From JAGMXM01 sp964458325 (GTDB lineage Bacteria; Verrucomicrobiota; Verrucomicrobiia; Limisphaerales; UBA1319), in contig CAYWIM010000071.1 of the NCBI GenBank assembly GCA_964458325.1, positions 1 through 25,338 of the forward strand: 25,338 nucleotides of DNA, written 5' to 3'. Numbering within the stretch: position 1 is the stretch's first letter; every line of letters starts with the position of its first letter. Of the stretch, positions 21,626 to 25,338 are shown piece after piece. The notes below the pieces were generated by a model. That model was not told where the DNA came from, made no database searches, and saw only the letters and a program-made list of their open reading frames with translations. The position numbers and the translations under genes were made by a program.

Positions 21626-23515
21626 ATGAAGTTGCGTCCTGCCTCCGCCGCATTCCTCGGGTGGATTCTCGGGCTGAGCATCGCTGCGGCCGCGGACCTT
21701 TCCCATCCCGGATTGCTGGCGACCGCCACCGACGGCCGGAATACGGCGGTCTTCGTCGCGCCCGCGCCTCATCTGGCCCTCGCGGATTCCGAGTCGATCC
21801 ACCCCCTTCTGGCGCCCGCCTTTCGGGTGGAATGGACCGGGATCCTGGACCTGCCCCGCGACGGCGAATACCGTTTGGCCGGGCCGGGCGAGATCGAGCT
21901 GGATGGCCGGCCGGTCGCCGCGGACCCGCTCGACCTGGTGGCGGGCCCGCATGCCCTGCGGCTGGCCTGGACACGCTCTCCGACATCGTCCGTGTGCCGA
22001 TTCACGTGGGAATCCGACACCCTGGCCGCCGAACCGGTGCCCGCCAGCCGCCTTCGCCAGGCCAAGGCGCCGCCCGCGGCGGATATCGACGCCCAGCGCG
22101 AAGCCGCCCGCCTGGCGCTGGATGAATTCAACTGCGCAGCCTGCCACGCCGCCGACATGCCCGGCATGACCGCGTGGCGCGGGCCGCTGCTGACCGGCCT
22201 GGGCCAGCGGATCCACGCGGCCTGGCTGAGCCGCTGGCTCGCGAATCCGCGGGCCATCCGCCCCCACGCCGTCATGCCCACCGTGATCCGCGACCCGGCC
22301 GAACAGGCCGATGTCGTGGCGTATCTGGCCGGGCTTCCGCCAGCCACGAACCTGCCTTCTGCGCCGCAAGGGCCTGTCGATATGTCCCAGGCTCCCCAGG
22401 GCAAGATCCTTTACGACACCGTCGGCTGTGCCGCCTGCCACAACGAACAGGAGAATCGCCTGGCCGGGCTCGGCTCGAAGCAATCGGCCGCCGCCCTGGC
22501 CCGCTATCTCGCAAGCCCCCTCGCCTTCGATCCCAGCGGCCGCATGCCCGACCTCCTGCTGACGGAGGCCGAAGCCGGCGCCATTGCCGCTTACCTTGTC
22601 CAGGAGCGGAACCCGGATCTGGAGAAGGCCCCTCCCGCGGGCGATCCTGTCCGCGGCAAGGAGCTGACCCGGAGCCGGGGATGCCTCCACTGCCACGACC
22701 TCGACGATCCTGCTCGGATCGAGTCGACTCTGGCGCCGCCGGCGCCGCTGCGATCCGACACTGCCCGCGGTTGTCTCGCCGAGAATCCACCGGAGAAAGC
22801 CCCGCAATATGACCTCTCCGCCAGCCAGCGAGGCCTGCTTCTGTCGTGGCTTCGAGAGCCGGACCGGCATCCGGCGCCGCTGCAGGATTACCGCCGGCAG
22901 CTCTCCTTCTACCGGTGCGTCGGCTGCCATGAATATCACGCGCCGGCGCGCGTCGCGTTTGATCGCCCGCCGCCTCCCTTGGGAATTTCGGGCGACAAGC
23001 TGCGCCCGCCGTGGCTGGATCAGGTGTTGCTCCAAAAAAAGCGCATTCGCCCCTGGCTCGGCTTGCGGATGCCCCATTATGGCGACGAACCCGCCCGCCG
23101 TCTCCGGCCGCACATCCCCGCCTGCGCCGGCCGGCCAGCGGCTTCCGATATCGAGCTTTCGCCGGGCGCCCCCGAGCAGATCCGGTCGGGCACGGCCCTG
23201 ATCGGGCGCGGGCTGGGAGGGCTCTCGTGCATCAGCTGCCACGATTTCCGCGGCATCCAGGCCGGCGCAGAAACCCGCGGGCCCGACATGGTCGAGATGC
23301 GAGACCGGCTGCAGGGGGATTGGACACGGCGATGGCTGCGCGATCCGTCGCGCTATGTGCCGGGGACGGCCATGCCCTCTTTCTTCGTGGAGATGCCGGA
23401 AGCCCAGGCCGAGGAGATGCTGGCCGCGCTGCTTCAGACCCTGGGGGCCGGCCGGGGCATGCCGGATCCGGCCGGCTTGGCGGCAGCCACCTCAGGCCCG
23501 ACTCCCTACGAGTGA
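21626..23515 (+). CDS. secreted five-heme c-type cytochrome with PA14-like N-terminal domain
   Basis: The 629-residue protein has a Sec signal peptide (MKLRPASAAF, then a hydrophobic core, cleavage near AAA-AD, about residue 23). Residues about 25-145 resemble a PA14-like beta domain (RVEWTGILDLPRDGEYRL, ELDGRPV, LVAGPHALRLAW). Five heme-binding CxxCH motifs follow: CAACH 170-174, CAACH 268-272, CLHCH 353-357, CVGCH 431-435 and CISCH 535-539. Met ligands are available after hemes 1 (VMPTVI), 2 (RMPDLL), 4 (RMPHYG) and 5 (AMPSFF), but not clearly after heme 3. It is probably a periplasmic or surface electron carrier; the PA14-like part might bind carbohydrate. It is divergent from korA and overlaps the YihY-type gene tail-to-tail by 10 nt. 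Confidence 0.87.
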   Translation: MKLRPASAAFLGWILGLSIAAAADLSHPGLLATATDGRNTAVFVAPAPHLALADSESIHPLLAPAFRVEWTGILDLPRDGEYRLAGPGEIELDGRPVAADPLDLVAGPHALRLAWTRSPTSSVCRFTWESDTLAAEPVPASRLRQAKAPPAADIDAQREAARLALDEFNCAACHAADMPGMTAWRGPLLTGLGQRIHAAWLSRWLANPRAIRPHAVMPTVIRDPAEQADVVAYLAGLPPATNLPSAPQGPVDMSQAPQGKILYDTVGCAACHNEQENRLAGLGSKQSAAALARYLASPLAFDPSGRMPDLLLTEAEAGAIAAYLVQERNPDLEKAPPAGDPVRGKELTRSRGCLHCHDLDDPARIESTLAPPAPLRSDTARGCLAENPPEKAPQYDLSASQRGLLLSWLREPDRHPAPLQDYRRQLSFYRCVGCHEYHAPARVAFDRPPPPLGISGDKLRPPWLDQVLLQKKRIRPWLGLRMPHYGDEPARRLRPHIPACAGRPAASDIELSPGAPEQIRSGTALIGRGLGGLSCISCHDFRGIQAGAETRGPDMVEMRDRLQGDWTRRWLRDPSRYVPGTAMPSFFVEMPEAQAEEMLAALLQTLGAGRGMPDPAGLAAATSGPTPYE

Positions 23516-25041
23516 GGGGGCGGGCTCCGATCCGCGTGCGGCTGGACCAAATCGATCAGGGTGATCTGGCGGGCAGTGTCGCTTTCAGCCTGCCGCACCT
23601 TCAGGAAGACAGCCGCCACATCCGGATCTCGAATGTCGCTCGGCTGCGAGGATGCGGCCAGGCCGCCCGCGCGAATCGCCTCGAGAATCGCTTGCACGGT
23701 GATCTGGGCCAAAGGCCGCGAAGGGACAAAGCCGGTGACCGCATCATCGGTCGCGTGCAGCAGGCTGGCGGCGCGGAGGACCTGGATCAGCTGGCTGAGC
23801 AGCTGCAGGGGCGCGCTGAGCGCCTCCGCCAGAATGGGCAGCGTGGCCGCCGGCAGCCCTTGCTCGAACCGCCGCCCGATCACCGCCATCAGGTGAAGCC
23901 CAATCTGCTCCCGGACCGCCGGGGTGATTCGCCGGGCTCGCTTCTCCTGCAGATCCACCTGGCGGTTCTGATACGTGTAGGCCACCTGGGCCCCCAGCAG
24001 CAGGATCACCCACGACATATACAGCCCCACCAACAACAGCGGGATGGACGTCAGGCTGCCGTAGATCTTGCTGTATCCGATCACGCGCGACACATAGGTC
24101 AGGCTGAACAGGTTGTTCAATTGCCAGAGCACGCCGCAGATCACCCCGCCCACCAGCGCCGCCCGCCAGTCCACCTGGGTGTTCGGCATCAGCAGATACA
24201 GCAGCGTGAATCCCATGCTCAGCAGCAGCCAGGGCAGGCCGAGCGAAAACAGCCATTTCCCCGCCGCCGTCGAAAAAAACAGGGTCCGAGTTGCAGCGAA
24301 GACCGAGCTCGATGTCAGGCCGAACGCACCCAGCAGCACGAGCGGGCCCAGGGTGATCGCTGCCCAGTAATACACGACCCGTGATGTCCAGCTTCGGCCG
24401 GTCGCAACTCCCCAGATATCGTTGAATGTCTGCTCGACATTGCTGAGCAACAGGATGCCCACCAGGACCAGCGAAATGAACCCCGTCAGACCCAGCGTGC
24501 CGCTCTGCACGTTGCCGATATACTCGGTGATCCGCCGCACGACGTCCTGGCGGCCGGTGGACCGGCTGGTTGATTCGCCGGCCGATCGGCCGATGACCTC
24601 CTCCCACTGGGCGCGCCAGGAGCTGTTCGTCCCGGGCCCCTCGGGCGCCGCCACCGCCGCCGAAGGCCCGTTGGTCGAATCCGCCCCCGCCCCCAGATCG
24701 GCGGATGAGACCAGGTCCAGTTGTGGAGCAACGTAGAAGATCAGACGATCGATCACCTCCTGAACCGGTTTCTCTCCTTCCTTCTTGAGGACGGTGGTGT
24801 AGATGGCCATCGCCACCGCCAGCAACGGGATCAGCGCCAGCAGCGTCGTGTAGGCCAGGGCCGTCGCCCGCACCAGGCAGCGGTTCTGATCGAAATGGTG
24901 CAGGACCACCAGGATGAAATGCCATCCACGACCGGCCCAGGTCTGCCGCCCGCGATCGGCCTCCCATCCGTAGTCGCCCCGCAGCGTAGCCAGGGTTTCC
25001 CGGACCAGCTGCCGGGCTCGATCGAAAACCCGCCAGGACAT
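23506..25041 (-). CDS. YihY/UPF0761-type (BrkB) inner-membrane protein
   Basis: The 511-residue protein has the YihY/virulence-factor BrkB family core: DQNRCLVRATALAYTTLLALIPLLAVAMAIY, ISLVLVGILLLSNVEQTFNDIWG, YYWAAITLGPLVLLG, YLLMPNTQVDWRAALVGGVICGVLW and GSLTSIPLLLVGLYMSWVILLLGAQVAY. About six spans are expected. Family members were once thought to be RNase BN, which is not supported; their function is unclear. Two departures are notable: a polar Gly/Ser/Ala-rich insertion of about 55 residues (111-165) between the first and second conserved parts, and a soluble C-terminal region of about 120 residues after the last span, possibly a winged-helix-like domain. The ATG at 25041 is favoured by the promoter; a GTG at 25050 is in frame. 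Confidence 0.88.
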   Translation of the reverse strand: MSWRVFDRARQLVRETLATLRGDYGWEADRGRQTWAGRGWHFILVVLHHFDQNRCLVRATALAYTTLLALIPLLAVAMAIYTTVLKKEGEKPVQEVIDRLIFYVAPQLDLVSSADLGAGADSTNGPSAAVAAPEGPGTNSSWRAQWEEVIGRSAGESTSRSTGRQDVVRRITEYIGNVQSGTLGLTGFISLVLVGILLLSNVEQTFNDIWGVATGRSWTSRVVYYWAAITLGPLVLLGAFGLTSSSVFAATRTLFFSTAAGKWLFSLGLPWLLLSMGFTLLYLLMPNTQVDWRAALVGGVICGVLWQLNNLFSLTYVSRVIGYSKIYGSLTSIPLLLVGLYMSWVILLLGAQVAYTYQNRQVDLQEKRARRITPAVREQIGLHLMAVIGRRFEQGLPAATLPILAEALSAPLQLLSQLIQVLRAASLLHATDDAVTGFVPSRPLAQITVQAILEAIRAGGLAASSQPSDIRDPDVAAVFLKVRQAESDTARQITLIDLVQPHADRSPPPHS

Positions 25042-25050
25042 GATTCCCAC

Positions 25051-25078
25051 AGGCTAACAAACGCAACCCCCAAGTCAA
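25051..25078 (-). promoter_or_regulatory. sigma70-like promoter of the YihY-type gene, leaderless geometry
   Basis: Minus strand: TTGACT (25078-25073), a 16-nt spacer and TAGCCT (25056-25051). The -10 box ends 9 nt before the ATG at 25041. The -35 element is close to consensus, while the -10 is only a partial match. Confidence 0.45.
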
Positions 25079-25338
25079 TCGCCCCCCGCTCGCAGCAGCA
25101 ATTCTCATTTTAGGCGGATCGGTTGATGCGCAACGTAGTGACAGTGGAGATCTTAAAGGATTGCCGAGCTATGTGTTGATCTAATGAAGGGAGCAAAAAC
25201 TGGAATGAAAATCAAAGGACTCTTTTACATATCAACGACTTGCAGGGTCCACCGCCGCGCGTTCTTTTGCCGAGCGTGAACCCGTTAGGGTCTGTGCAAA
25301 AATTACTTCCGATTTTGGCGGGAGCGCCGCCGGGCCAG
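25079..25338. other. less GC-rich terminal stretch without a supported gene
   Basis: This end of the window is visibly richer in A and T than the rest. The longest plus-strand ATG frame starts at 25184 (31 codons) and shows no family resemblance. A GTG at 25276 opens a plus-strand frame that runs off the end, and on the minus strand a frame entering from the edge stops at 25303-25305 after an Arg-rich stretch. Both are too short to judge. ACCC-GTTA-GGGT near 25280-25292 is a weak hairpin. I see no tRNA or insertion-sequence end that I can support. Confidence 0.3.

Noticed and set aside
25184..25279. 31-codon plus-strand ORF
   Set aside because: There is no family resemblance and no clear ribosome site, and the length is expected by chance.
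25303..25338. C-terminus of a transposase or other gene entering from the right on the minus strand
   Set aside because: Only 11 codons ending in an Arg-rich stretch are visible, far too little to assign.
1..25338. CRISPR arrays, tRNA or rRNA genes, phage or insertion-sequence genes, toxin-antitoxin pairs
   Set aside because: I read both strands and saw no regularly spaced repeats, no tRNA-like sequence and no transposase, integrase or toxin-antitoxin motif. The window looks like core chromosome.

Overview
The window is GC-rich, gene-dense bacterial chromosome with about 20 protein-coding genes on both strands. I see no rRNA, tRNA, CRISPR array, phage genes or transposase. The best guess for the host is a Verrucomicrobiota bacterium, probably the Limisphaerales/subdivision 3 side. 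This is inference from 'TN'-rich secreted proteins, the PA14-like plus multi-c-heme protein, the DUF4197 and DUF1844 proteins, the Lon N-domain protein and the rarity of Shine-Dalgarno sites. No marker gene fixes the taxonomy.

Layout. 1-175: edge sequence with a perfect 11-bp palindrome. 176-1778 (+): AEC-type permease and a PmtA-like SAM methyltransferase. 1789-6289 (-): a ribose-type ABC operon in the order rbsB, rbsA, rbsC, rbsK, joined by ATGA overlaps. 6477-7565 (+): a DegT/DnrJ-type protein that has lost the PLP lysine. 7550-10233 (-): biosynthetic arginine decarboxylase (speA) followed by a six-span membrane protein. 10395-16648 (+): M16 zinc peptidase, OmpA-like envelope protein, Tat-exported TIM-barrel protein, CPBP membrane protease, thiL, tsaE and tsaB. 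16645-21528 (-): DUF4197, DUF1844, Lon N-domain protein, and korB/korA of a 2-oxoacid:ferredoxin oxidoreductase. 21626-23515 (+): a five-heme c-type cytochrome with a PA14-like N-terminus. 23506-25041 (-): YihY/BrkB-type membrane protein. 25042-25338: less GC-rich sequence without a supported gene.

Functional themes are ribose uptake and phosphorylation, polyamine synthesis (speA), thiamine diphosphate synthesis (thiL), tRNA t6A modification (tsaE, tsaB), ferredoxin-linked 2-oxoacid metabolism next to a periplasmic multiheme cytochrome, and envelope proteins.

The most interesting signals are: (i) at least six genes whose sigma70-like -10 box ends only 6-9 nt before the start codon, predicting leaderless mRNAs; (ii) the DegT-family protein with Ser in place of the catalytic Lys; (iii) the pentaheme cytochrome, whose third heme has no obvious Met ligand, sharing a 97-nt divergent promoter region with korA; and (iv) a 25-codon mini-ORF bridging rbsB and rbsA. 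I found no clear undescribed defence or mobile system.
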